From Stramonita haemastoma (lineage: Eukaryota > Mollusca > Gastropoda > Neogastropoda > Muricidae), in assembly GCA_030674155.1 (NCBI GenBank), contig CM060326.1, forward strand, positions 18,684,971 through 18,704,970: DNA of 20,000 nucleotides, read 5' to 3'. Below the pieces are notes generated by a model, which was not told the DNA's origin, made no database searches, and worked only from the letters and a program-made list of their open reading frames with translations. The first letter of the stretch is position 1. Every line of letters starts with the position of its first letter. The position numbers and the translations under genes are program-made. Below are positions 8,165 through 16,300 of the stretch, in pieces.

Positions 8165-8400
8165 AAGAAGAGAAAGATTTGATGGAGCGGGGAAGATGTA
8201 GTGCCAGCCGCCATGGTGCTGTGGTCAGGGCCCTCCTGGTGGGTGCCATCACGGCATCCTATGGCAGATGTGCTTCCTGTGAACTCCTGGTCCTCGGGAT
8301 GCAAAATGATGAACTGGTGTATGGTTGGGAAGATGAGTTCGGAATGGCTGATAATTATGGAAGCGGCAGAACACAAAAAATGAGGTAATGCGCGCTTGTG
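8165..8400. other. GC-richer unique-looking stretch with open frames on both strands
   Basis: This stretch is visibly richer in G and C than its surroundings and is not simple sequence. The plus strand has an ATG-started frame, 8182-8388 (MERGRCSASRHGAVVRALLV at its start). The minus strand is open across the same interval as well. Neither product is recognised. It could be a host exon or old repeat debris; codon evidence does not decide. Confidence 0.25.
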
Positions 8401-8443
8401 CGCTCGTACGCACGCACGCACGCGCGCACACTCACGCGCAGGC

Positions 8444-8483
<40 letters not shown>

Positions 8484-8484
8484 T
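8401..8484. repeat. Alternating purine-pyrimidine tract, (CGCA)n then (CA)n
   Basis: GCAC/GCGC units pass into about 13 CA dinucleotides. It is a strong Z-DNA-forming type of sequence. The Ala/Arg/His open frames across it are artefacts. Confidence 0.9.
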
Positions 8485-8770
8485 AACAAAGCAACAACAG
8501 CAACAAATTTTTGGTTTGACAGGACAGCAATGTTTTGTTTTTGCCTGTTTATCTATATGCGTCTCCATGCTGTTTCTTCAACAGACGCCTTTCAATCTTT
8601 TATCCATTCTTTTACATAGAGGATAATGGGATAAGCACTCGTGTGTTGTTTTTTACATCCAGTCTCCGTCTGTATGCAGTTTTTGTAAATCTTGTCATCC
8701 CGATCATTGGCGTCTTCTTGTTCATCCCGATCCAGCCGCATTCAGTCACCGTCAACTGTACCAGAACAGT
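8485..8770. other. Unannotated spacer
   Basis: Mixed T-rich sequence between the CA tract and the minisatellite. No gene or repeat family is recognised. Confidence 0.4.
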
Positions 8771-10151
8771 GGTGTGCTACTGTGTGACAGTGACGTGTGT
8801 GTTGTGTGGCAGAGTGTGAGTGACGTGTGTGTTGTGTGGCAGTGTGTGTGTACGTGTGTGTTGTGTGGCAGTGTGTGTGAGTGACTTGTGTGCTGTGTGG
8901 CAGTGTGTGTGAGTGACTTGTGTGTTGTGTGGCAGTGTGTGTGAGTGACTTGTGTGTTGTGTGGCAGTGTGTGTGGGTGACTTGTGTGCTGTGTGGCAGT
9001 GTGTGTGAGGGAGACAGTGTGTTGTGTGGCAGTGTGTGTGATTTGTGTGTTGTGTGGCAGTGTGTTAGTGACTTGTGTGTTGTGTGGCAGTGTGTGTGAC
9101 TTGTGTGTTGTGTGGCAGTGTGTGTGACTTGTGTGTTGTGTGGCAGTGTGTGTGACTTGTGTGTTGTGTGGCAGTGTGTGTGACTTGTGTGTTGTGTGGC
9201 AGTGTGTGTGTGACTTGTGCGTTGTGTGGCAGTGTGTTAGTGACTTGTGTGTTGTGTGGCAGTGACTTGTGTATTGTGTGATCGTGTGAGTGACTTGCGT
9301 GCTGTGTGGCAGTGTGTGTGTGTGTGACATGTGTGTTGTGTGGCAGTGTATGGTAGTGACTTGTGTGTTGTGTGGCAGTGATTTATGTGTTGTGTGGCAG
9401 TGGCTTTTGTTGTGTGGCAGTGACTTTTGTTGTGAAGCAGTGACTTATGTGTTGTGTGGCAGTGACTTGTGTGCTGTGTGGCGGTGACTTTTGTTGTGTG
9501 GCAGTGACTTTTGTTGTGTGGCAGTGTGTGTGACTTATGTGTTGTGTGGCAGTGACTTTTGTTGTGTGTGGCAGTGACTTTTGTTGTGAAGCAGTGACTT
9601 ATGTGTTGTGTGGCAGTGACTTGTGTGTTGTGAGGCAGTGACTTGTGTGGTGAAGCAGTGACTTGTGTGTTGTGAAGCAGTGACTTTTGTTGTGTGACAG
9701 TGACTTTTGTTGTGTGGCAGTGACTTTTGTTGTAAAGCAGTGACTTATGTGTTGTGTGTGGCAGTGACTTGGGTGTAGTGTGTGGCAGTGACTTGGGTGT
9801 TGTGTGGCAGTGACGTGTGTTGTGTGACAGTGACTTGTGTGTAGTGTGTGGCAGTGACTTGTGTGTAGTGTGTGGCAGTGACTTGTGTGTAGTGTGTGGC
9901 AGTGACTTGTGTGTGTTGTGTGGCAGTGACTTGTGTGTAGTGTGTGGCAGTGACTTGTGTGTAGTGTGTGACAGTGACTTGTGTTGTGAAGCAGTGACTT
10001 ATGTGTTGTGTGGTAGTGACTTGTGTGTGAATGGCTTGTGTTGTGTGTGAGTGACTTGTGTGTTATGTGGCAGTGTTAGTTGTGTGCTATGTGGCAATGT
10101 GTGGCAGTGACTTGTGTGTTCTGTGGAAGTGTCTTGTGTGTTGTGTGGCAG
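8771..10151. repeat. 1.4-kb GT-rich minisatellite with 20- to 28-bp units
   Basis: The core GTGACTTGTGTGTTGTGTGG is repeated dozens of times. Unit length changes along the array. About 28 bp dominates at roughly 9040-9240, where a (GT)n insert separates the units. Units of 20-22 bp dominate at 9350-9770, including a variant with TTTTGTTGTG and another with AAGCAG. A run of near-perfect 24-bp units (with GTAGTGTGTGG) lies at 9837-9985. The plus strand is almost free of runs of A and C. Open frames on both strands (His/Thr-rich on minus, Cys/Val-rich on plus) follow from units divisible by three and are not taken as genes. Confidence 0.95.
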
Positions 10152-10269
10152 GGTGGTGAGGGAGGCATTGGTCCACAGGGGGCAATCAGTGCAGCCCATC
10201 TGTCCTTGGCAGGCCATCAGTCACAGGGGGTGCAGACAGGCTCAGGGGCTAAATTTGGCCTTTTAGTGT

Positions 10270-10355
10270 TTAGACAATCATGCGCACGTGCGTGCACAAG
10301 GGTGCTTGTTTGTGTACACACGCGCGCGCGTGCACGCACGCACGCACGCACGCTT

Positions 10356-10385
<30 letters not shown>
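10270..10385. repeat. (CGCA)n then (CA)n alternating tract
   Basis: CGCGCG and CACG units pass into about 12 CA dinucleotides. This is the same two-part architecture as the tract at 8401-8484. Confidence 0.9.
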
Positions 10386-10389
<4 letters not shown>

Positions 10390-10427
10390 CAGAAAAGACA
10401 ACAAGAACAAGACGGAAAAGATGCTGA

Positions 10428-10551
10428 TGGTGGTGGTGGTGGTGGTGGTGGTGATGGTGGTGATGATGATGATGAGGAGGAGGAGGAGGAGGAGGATGAC
10501 GTTAAGAAAGAAGAACAACGAAAAAGATGAGAAAGAGAAGAAAAAGGCAAC

Positions 10552-10596
<45 letters not shown>

Positions 10597-10620
10597 TAGT
10601 AGCAGCAGCAGCAGCAGCCA
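10428..10620. repeat. Cluster of trinucleotide repeats: (TGG)n, (GAT)n, (GAG)n, (CAT)n, (AGC)n
   Basis: Five different triplet motifs follow one another. TGG/GAT/GAG units fill 10428-10500. A purine-rich stretch comes next, then about 15 CAT units (10552-10597) and six AGC units (10600-10618). The frames encode homopolymeric residues and are not supported as a gene. Confidence 0.93.
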
Positions 10621-10639
10621 ACATCATCATGGATTCTTT

Positions 10640-11080
10640 TTAAAACCTATCATTTTCAAAAAAGCTTCCAACCTGTTACAAACCCATCAAATCTGAGCTC
10701 TCCTATAATTGTCATCATTCCTATCTTCAAGCCGGGAGGCACATGTCTGTTGATGGTGCTCCAGACGAACATGAACATTCACTTACCATTAGACTCGCTT
10801 GTCTGACAGCGACAGACATATAAATGGAAAGCTGACTGCTTTTTCAAAGCTTTCTTCCATCTCAGTCCACTAATACTTTACGACTTTGCCAATCAAATCG
10901 CAGACTATCTAGCTGACACCTGTGGGTGCCCTGTGACGTAGGTTTTCTACGCTTCGTTGACGTATTGCTGACGGCATAAGGAGATAGTGATGTCATTTGT
11001 TGCTATTTTCGTTTGTGAGTCAGTGGAACTATTTTCTGGTTGATTTTTTTGTTTTGTTTTGTTTTGATATTGATTAAAGT
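10640..11080 (-). promoter_or_regulatory. CRE module copy B
   Basis: Read on the minus strand: TGATGTCA (10988-10995), TGACGTA-type sites (10958-10964 and 10934-10940), an inverted CCAAT box (10889-10893) in the shared GCCAATCAAATC block, then a GTAAGTG donor-like site (10780-10786) preceded by CATTAG in plus sense. The GCCAATCAAATC block is identical in copy A, and CTAATACTTTACGACTT is shared with copy C. No ORF spans it. Its function as promoter plus exon is inferred. Confidence 0.5.
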
Positions 11081-11396
11081 GTTTTCTGCTTTCTGGTCTA
11101 AGATTGGAACAAATTGTTCCACACAGCATTTTTGTTTGTCTGCTAGCTAAAATAATTACACGTAGAAAGGTTAACGTGTAGTATGCAGAACACAAAACCG
11201 GGTATCATATTAGGAAAAAAGGTCGGCAAAGTAATTGCTTGGTGTTTGGTTAAGTCTTCATTTGTTTTTGTTGAAATTTTTTTTTTTAGATTGTGTATTT
11301 ATATGACTTTTTTTTCTTTTTCATTATCTTTGTTAGTTTTCCTTGCACCCATATCATACTAAATGTTTAACACTGTCCCTATTTCTGTCCATTAGG
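11081..11396. other. Spacer between CRE module B and a CT tract
   Basis: T-rich sequence without a recognisable gene. It probably belongs to the longer repeat unit that contains the CRE module, but the homology to other units is too weak to delimit by eye. Confidence 0.35.
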
Positions 11397-11491
11397 GCTC
11401 TCTCTCTCTCTCTCTCTTCTCTCTCCTCTCTCTCTCTTCTCTCTCTCTCTCTCTTCTCTCTCTCTCCTTCTCCTCTCTCTCTCTCTCTTCT
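11397..11491. repeat. (CT)n microsatellite, interrupted
   Basis: CT dinucleotides with repeated TTCT and CCT interruptions, characteristic of an older tract. Confidence 0.93.
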
Positions 11492-11637
11492 GTGGTTTTT
11501 TTTTAATATTTGTTTTTTTTGGTGTGTTACTGTTGCTGTTGTTTCTTGCTTTGTTTGCTGGTTTATTATTGTTGTTGTTGCTGATTTTAGTTATTTTTAT
11601 GTTTTGAATTAAAAATACCTTGTGTTGTCCCTGATAG

Positions 11638-11715
11638 GGGCGGGGACTGGATGTAAACAAAGCACATGAGTGATTCATTATCCTCGAAATAAAAGAACTT
11701 GATTGAATTTGATTT
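11638..11715 (+). mobile_element. 3' end of an unidentified retroelement (copy 1)
   Basis: GGGGACTGGATG, AAGCACATGA and TTATCCTCGA(A/T)ATAAAAG occur in the same order here and at 13436-13493. Here they are followed by a TTGATTGAATTTGATT tail. Two copies ending in different short A/T-rich tails is the pattern of SINE or LINE 3' ends. Confidence 0.5.
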
Positions 11716-11754
11716 ATTGCTCTTTCTATCTCCCTCTCTCTCCCCCTCTCTGTG

Positions 11755-11755
<1 letters not shown>

Positions 11756-11849
<94 letters not shown>

Positions 11850-11860
11850 CACACACACAC
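11756..11860. repeat. (CA)n-(CGCA)n-(CA)n compound microsatellite
   Basis: A block of about 12 CGCA tetramers sits between two CA blocks. All of it is alternating purine-pyrimidine sequence with Z-DNA potential. Confidence 0.95.
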
Positions 11861-11939
11861 TGTACACACTTATTGTTTCACCAACTCTTTTTTAGAATCA
11901 CTTATCATGATGTAAAACAAGCAAAAATCTATCTCGATG

Positions 11940-12665
11940 CAAATTCTTCAAAAAATCCTCCAACCTGTTTTCAAAAACCTCAACTCTTATTCCACTGCCT
12001 TCTATCCATACCATATCAGTCCTGGAGAGAACATCCATGCTGATAGCTGAACAGGTGAACATGAAAATTCACTTACCATTACGCGCGCTTGTCTCACAAC
12101 CAAGCATCCTTCTATCTCAGTCTACTAATACTTTACGACTTCACCCATCAAATCTGAAACTACCCAGTTTCCACGCGTGGGTGCCGCTTGTCGTAGGCTG
12201 TTTATAAATACGCTTCGTTTATGGATTACTGAGATTGCAATGAAAGACGAGGAGATGGGATAGTTCAATGGTAAGAGCACACGCTCTCCCAAAGCTATGG
12301 TTAAGCAGCGTTGAGCGAAGTTACCATTTGGATGGGTGACTGTTCCTGCTACCTAGCTTCAGTCCAGTTCCCCAGTTCATCCAGCTGTAAAATGGGTACC
12401 TGCCCTCTTTTAGGGTCAGGGAAGATAAAGCAACAAAAGAGAGGAGATGGGTGGGTGTCGCTCTTCAAATGCTGGCCCCTAGAGATGTTGAGGTTTTCTA
12501 ACACCTCACTTTCCAAGGACTACATAAGTTAGGGAAACACATTTACCTTTTTTTTTTAATGAGAGAGTGATGTCATTGGCTACTATTTCGTCAACTTTCT
12601 CTGATTTTGGTAAGACTGTCCATTTACTGGTTAGTTGATGTTCATTCAGTGTCGATTCTGATGTA
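11940..12665 (-). promoter_or_regulatory. CRE module copy C, split by a SINE
   Basis: Homology to copies A, B and E runs from about 11940 to 12239 and resumes at 12558. Read on the minus strand: TGATGTCA (12568-12575), then the inserted SINE, then a TATTTATAAA box (about 12201-12210) found only in this copy, a degenerate CCAAT-like block (CCCATCAAATC, about 12147), and the donor-like GTAAGTG at 12070-12076. GTCGATTCTGATGTAG (12649-12664) is also echoed in copy E. After removing the insertion, the donor-to-CRE distance is about 180 bases, near the 210-245 of the other copies. Confidence 0.5.
12248..12557 (+). mobile_element. SINE with a chimeric tRNA-like / 5S rRNA-like head
   Basis: The head starts like a tRNA gene: GGGATAGTTCAATGGTAAGA (12257-12276) with A box TAGTTCAATGG (12261-12271). 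From about 12299 it becomes 5S rRNA-like: GGTTAAGCAGCG (12299-12310), then TTGGATGGGTGAC (12328-12340). These match the internal control region of animal 5S rRNA (A box, and C box with its GATGGGTGAC). The join falls where the tRNA T-arm GGTT and the 5S GTTAAGC coincide. The body contains GTAAAATGGGTACCTG, and the element ends in T10. AATGAAAGA (12239-12247) and AATGAGAGA (12558-12566) make a 9-bp target duplication with one mismatch. It lies inside CRE module C. Confidence 0.7.
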
Positions 12666-12816
12666 GAGATGAAATGGTGGGAGTGTTGTTTTTTTGTAGT
12701 GAAGCATTTTAGAGACAATTTTAAGTCCATGCAAGCACAAAAGGCCTTTCAGGTCCCGAGAGTAACTGACATCCTTGATAATGATTCCATGCTGGCTTGC
12801 TTGCATGCGTGCGAAA

Positions 12817-12915
12817 ATACGCACACGCTCGCACGCACGCACGCGCGTGCATAAACACACATGACATGAATATACACACAAACATTCATACACATGTACA
12901 CATACACATTTACAG
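12817..12915. repeat. (CGCA)n and ACAC/ACAT-rich tract
   Basis: About six GCAC tetramers are followed by degenerate CA/CATA sequence. The open frames are artefacts. Confidence 0.8.
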
Positions 12916-12999
12916 ATTCGCTCCTCAGTTTTTGTTTTTGTTTTTTTTCTGTTTTTTTTTGCATACTGGTTTACCTTTAAAAATAAGAAATATATTGCT

Positions 13000-13270
13000 A
13001 CAAAAATTTCAAAAGAAAGATTTTCAACCCTTACAACGATTCCAGAACTGGTACCTTCACCTCATTAGTCTTGTCCTGGCTGTCTCTGAGAGAAAACTAA
13101 AACTGATGTCAGAACGGATGAACATGAAAACTCTCTACCCATTCCACACGCCTGGGTGGTAATGGTAATGGTGATAATAATAATGCAAATAAATGGAGAG
13201 ATGTCTGTTCTTCCAAAACGTCTTCCATTCCCAATTACAACAAATAACTCATTCTATCCAAGCAGAAACT
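13000..13270 (-). promoter_or_regulatory. CRE module copy D, degenerate
   Basis: The intron-like block GATGAACATGAAAACT and the CCATTCCACACGCCTG part match the other copies. The donor is changed to GTAGAGAG (13131-13138 region). TTCTTCCAAAACGTCTTCCA corresponds to the exon region. Homology fades at about 13262, where a different repeat begins, and no CRE site remains. It is a decayed or truncated copy. Confidence 0.35.
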
Positions 13271-13358
13271 ATTCAGCTTTTAGCCTTGGGAGCCCTTTGT
13301 ATGAAGTAATGTAAGGGAAAACGTGTAAAGCCCTTTGCCTGGAAGTAACTCAAAGTGG

Positions 13359-13530
13359 ATCTGGTGGTCTGGAGGTGACGTATCTGTCTAGCGAGTGAGG
13401 GAACAGATGACAATATTTACAAAACTGCATACACACGGGGACCGGATGAAAAAAAGCACATGATTGCTTATTCTGTTATCCTCGATATAAAAGAATAAAT
13501 AAATAAATAAATATGGGTTCAATCCCCGTT
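13359..13530 (+). mobile_element. tRNA-derived SINE head interrupted by another element
   Basis: An A box, TGGTCTGGAGG (13365-13375), in a TGGTGGTCTGGAGGTGACG head is followed by GTCTAGCGAGTGAGGG. The B box GGTTCAATCCC (13516-13526) lies about 140 bases further on, not the usual 35-60. The intervening 13404-13513 ends with the same 3' block as 11638-11715 and an (AATA)n tail. This suggests an insertion into the anticodon region of the SINE head. Confidence 0.5.
13404..13513 (+). mobile_element. 3' end of an unidentified retroelement (copy 2), nested in a SINE head
   Basis: GGGGACCGGATG, AAGCACATGA and TTATCCTCGATATAAAAGAA parallel 11638-11700. The tail here is (AATA)n (13493-13513). The 5' limit is uncertain. 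Confidence 0.5.
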
Positions 13531-13841
13531 TGTGTTCGAAACTTATTATTTTAAACATTTTTTTAACTGCGTATCAATGAAAACGTTTTCACTATTTCAA
13601 GTGTGTATTAGAAATGTACTGTTGCGTGTTAATTTTGTCATGACTAAGGGAGATAATTAATTGTGAGGAAGGTGACTTCATCACTGATATCAAACATTGA
13701 TTATACACTACAGGAGATAGCAGCATTTGACAAGTTAATTCGTCTTGTAGTTGTGTGATCATTATTGCAAATTAAGTCGTTCCTGGGCTTTTTTACTTTT
13801 GTTTTGTTTCTTGTTGTTGTTGGGGATAGGGGTATTTTTGC

Positions 13842-13879
13842 TTCTTTTTTTTTCTTTTTTTTTTTTGGGGGGGGGGGGG
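13842..13879. repeat. T-rich run followed by G13
   Basis: Oligo(T) with a few C interruptions passes into 13 G residues (13867-13879). Confidence 0.9.
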
Positions 13880-14022
13880 ATAAGATGCTACTCTGGTGGT
13901 GTGGTTTTGTTTGTTTTGTTTGGTTTAGTTGGCTTTTTTTGTTTTGCTCCATAAGTCCCCTGCTGTTCTCTGTCTTTTATCTAAGATTTTACTTTTTTTC
14001 TCCATCGAATTTAGCTACTTTT

Positions 14023-14024
14023 CA

Positions 14025-14098
<74 letters not shown>

Positions 14099-14172
14099 CA
14101 TGGCCCTTTAAAAAAAACAACTCACATACTTTCTAATTTAGCCCCCCTCTCCCCCCCCAACCCCCCCCCCCC

Positions 14173-14204
<32 letters not shown>
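14023..14204. repeat. (CA)n microsatellite, then C-rich run and A30
   Basis: About 35 CA dinucleotides fill 14024-14098. A short unique stretch follows, then C runs (14152-14173, interrupted by AA) and 30 A residues (14174-14203). Confidence 0.93.
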
Positions 14205-14279
14205 ACTCTTTCTCCCAGACATAATCACACAAATGACTGAAATCTCAGTGAATCAATACCAAAGACTTTCTAGGTCCTT

Positions 14280-14725
14280 TACAGACTTCTCAAACCACAC
14301 CCATCCCTTTCTTCTGTTATTCTGCCTTCGTCTGTCTTACAAGCAGCAATTTACGTTGATGATTGAATTGAGAAACACGAAAACTCACTTACCAATCCAT
14401 GCGCTTGTCTCATAACAAATACCAATGAGAAGAGTTGTCTGATCTTCCGAAGCAGCCTTCCATTTCAAAATTACGACGACAGACGACTTCGATAAACCAG
14501 TCAAATCAGGAACTGTCTAGGTGTCAAACGTCTGTGACCTTTGACGTAGGTTGATGACGTATTGTTTACTGAGTACTGATGTCATGGTAAGAAAATGATG
14601 TCATTTGCCGCCATTTTATCAACGCTTTTGTGATTCTGATGGAAGTTATAGTCTCGGTATTGTTAGCTTTAGTAGAAAGGAAATAATCGTTTATTTTTCG
14701 ACGAGTCTGATGTAGTTGTAAATAC
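14280..14725 (-). promoter_or_regulatory. CRE module copy E
   Basis: Read on the minus strand: TGATGTCA at 14596-14603 and again at 14578-14585, TGACGTA-type sites at 14555-14561 and 14542-14548, the CCAAT-like block ACCAGTCAAATC (about 14498), then GTAAGTG at 14386-14392. ATGCGCTTGTCTCATAAC next to the donor corresponds to GCGCTTGTCTCACAAC in copy C. This copy is uninterrupted and shows the module most clearly. No protein-coding frame spans it, so the putative exon is probably a 5' UTR. Confidence 0.5.
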
Positions 14726-14901
14726 GTTGCATGTCTGAATTGTTGTGGTTAGAGAGCTTTGTGTTCATATATGTAAAACTTCAGTATTTTAGTAAGTGCT
14801 ACCCAAAAGAATATTGGAAACGGCGTATTTCCAAAACATTACTTTGCTGGGCTTAGCGAAAACGTCATTTGAGTTCAAGTGCGTGCGTGCCCGCACACAC
14901 C

Positions 14902-14958
<57 letters not shown>
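14902..14958. repeat. (GA)n microsatellite
   Basis: About 28 GA dinucleotides with one AAA interruption near 14912. Confidence 0.95.
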
Positions 14959-14961
<3 letters not shown>

Positions 14962-15053
14962 TTATTTCCAGATGGTACATTGAGTAAGCAATAAATTTGC
15001 TTTTTTTTTTCATCAAGCCATCTGCCTAGAAAAAAACAACAAAACAACCAAAC

Positions 15054-15055
15054 AG

Positions 15056-15087
<32 letters not shown>

Positions 15088-15132
15088 TGCGTGTGTGTGT
15101 GTGTGTGTGTGTTGTGTGTGTGTGTGTGTGTT
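15054..15132. repeat. (GT)n-(GTGC)n-(GT)n compound microsatellite
   Basis: Five GTGC tetramers sit between two GT blocks. This is the reverse-complement type of the architecture at 11756-11860. Confidence 0.95.
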
Positions 15133-15653
15133 TGCACCGAATCTCTCCATTCACTGTTCACTTTTGTACTTTTCGTAGCACCAACTCGATCCTTCAAGGT
15201 CTATGTGTGTTCAAAGCTTAAGTTAAGTACTTTCCTCTTCATCTCCTCCAGACTTGCTAAATCGTCACCCCCCAAAATGAATGTCTTTTACAGTGTGTAC
15301 ACCACCGTCTTGTTAAAACTCCACATCCTCTCTTCTTCTGCCTTTTTTCCTGTCTCTGTCTGTCTGTCCTCCACCTTGACACAGGTGTAGTAGCCTAGTC
15401 ACTTAAAGCTCAGCCTCCTTCAAGTCTCTCTGTGTGTTTGTCACAGGAAATGAAACATGCTTGTTTAATCCACGGGTAAGTCAGTGAACGTGTCCAGGGT
15501 ATGAGATGACGAAGTGGGGAGAACGTTTTGAAGTGTAGTAGAGAAGAAGAGGACAAGCTTACTAAGACGACAAACTGGTTGGTAGTATCAAGGCCACACT
15601 TACCTTTGTTCGTTCACACTTTCACAGCTTTTGTTTTGTATCTATAGGTGTTT
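15133..15653. other. Unannotated spacer
   Basis: Mixed sequence without a supported gene. One GGTAAGTG donor-like site lies on the minus strand near 15597-15604 (ACTTACC on plus). Its flanks do not match the CRE modules. Confidence 0.4.
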
Positions 15654-15735
15654 GGGGGGGGGGGGGGGCGGGTTAGCATGGTGGTTAGAGTGTTGCGTTT
15701 GTGGACTGACGGCCTGGAATCGATTCCATATTAAG
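15654..15735 (+). mobile_element. G15 run and a tRNA-like SINE head fragment
   Basis: After 15 G residues (15654-15668), GGTTAGCATGGTGGTTAGAG contains an A-box-like TAGCATGGTGG. About 35 bases on, GGAATCGATTCC resembles a B box. The spacing fits a tRNA-derived head. The body downstream is not recognised, and the copy looks truncated or old. Confidence 0.45.
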
Positions 15736-16130
15736 CTACTTTACCACTACGACGCCTGTTAGAGGAGATTTTTTGAAAAAAAAAGTGTATGCACACTAGT
15801 TTCGTTTTGAGACGTTATTTCCTATGTCGGAATGTGGATACCTTAATGACGGTCGCATACACAAAACATCAACACTTGTGAACCTCGGGGCTCTAGCCGA
15901 AGAATGAAAGAAGTATAAAGAAAAAGAGGATGGGTGTTTTCTTGACAGGACTGTGTACTACTGGCTTTGTCAGCTGTACTCTTTTTAGTGACTGATGTCA
16001 AAATGATCGCATAGGCAAAATTTCACCATATTATTTTAAATTTGGTGAACCTTGTAGTTATAGTCGAGGAACGACAAAACATCAATCCTGAGCGCAGCCC
16101 TGGAACAGCAGGCCTCTCATTCTTGTATAT
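15736..16130. other. Unannotated spacer, possibly SINE body
   Basis: Two loosely similar blocks, both with GTGAACCT followed by a GCCGA or GTCGA stretch and AAACATCAA nearby (about 15865-15910 and 16045-16090), hint at a diverged internal duplication. No gene is seen. Confidence 0.3.
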
Positions 16131-16138
16131 ATATACAT

Positions 16139-16147
16139 GTGTGTGTG

Positions 16148-16200
<53 letters not shown>

Positions 16201-16262
16201 TGCGTTCATGCGTGCTTGCGTGCCTGCGCGCTACGTGCGTGCGTGTGTGTGTGCATATATAT
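16139..16262. repeat. (GT)n and (GTGC)n compound microsatellite
   Basis: TATATACATGT leads into (GT)n, then (GTGC)n with variants such as GCGTGCCTGC, ending in GTGCATATAT. The Cys/Val open frames are artefacts. Confidence 0.93.
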
Positions 16263-16300
16263 CCCACCCCTACTACCTCTACTCCCCCTATTTTTAAGGG

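Noticed and set aside
8752..9330. 192-codon minus-strand frame rich in His and Thr
   Set aside because: It is the translation of the GT-rich minisatellite. Any frame through such repeats lacks stops, and there is no non-repetitive flank.
12256..12300. A functional tRNA gene (also considered at 8083-8153 and 15672-15735)
   Set aside because: Acceptor and anticodon stems cannot be closed, and each head continues into a SINE body or unrelated sequence.
12299..12353. A functional 5S rRNA gene
   Set aside because: Only the internal control region is recognisable. The 5' half and the paired 3' terminal stem of 5S rRNA are missing.
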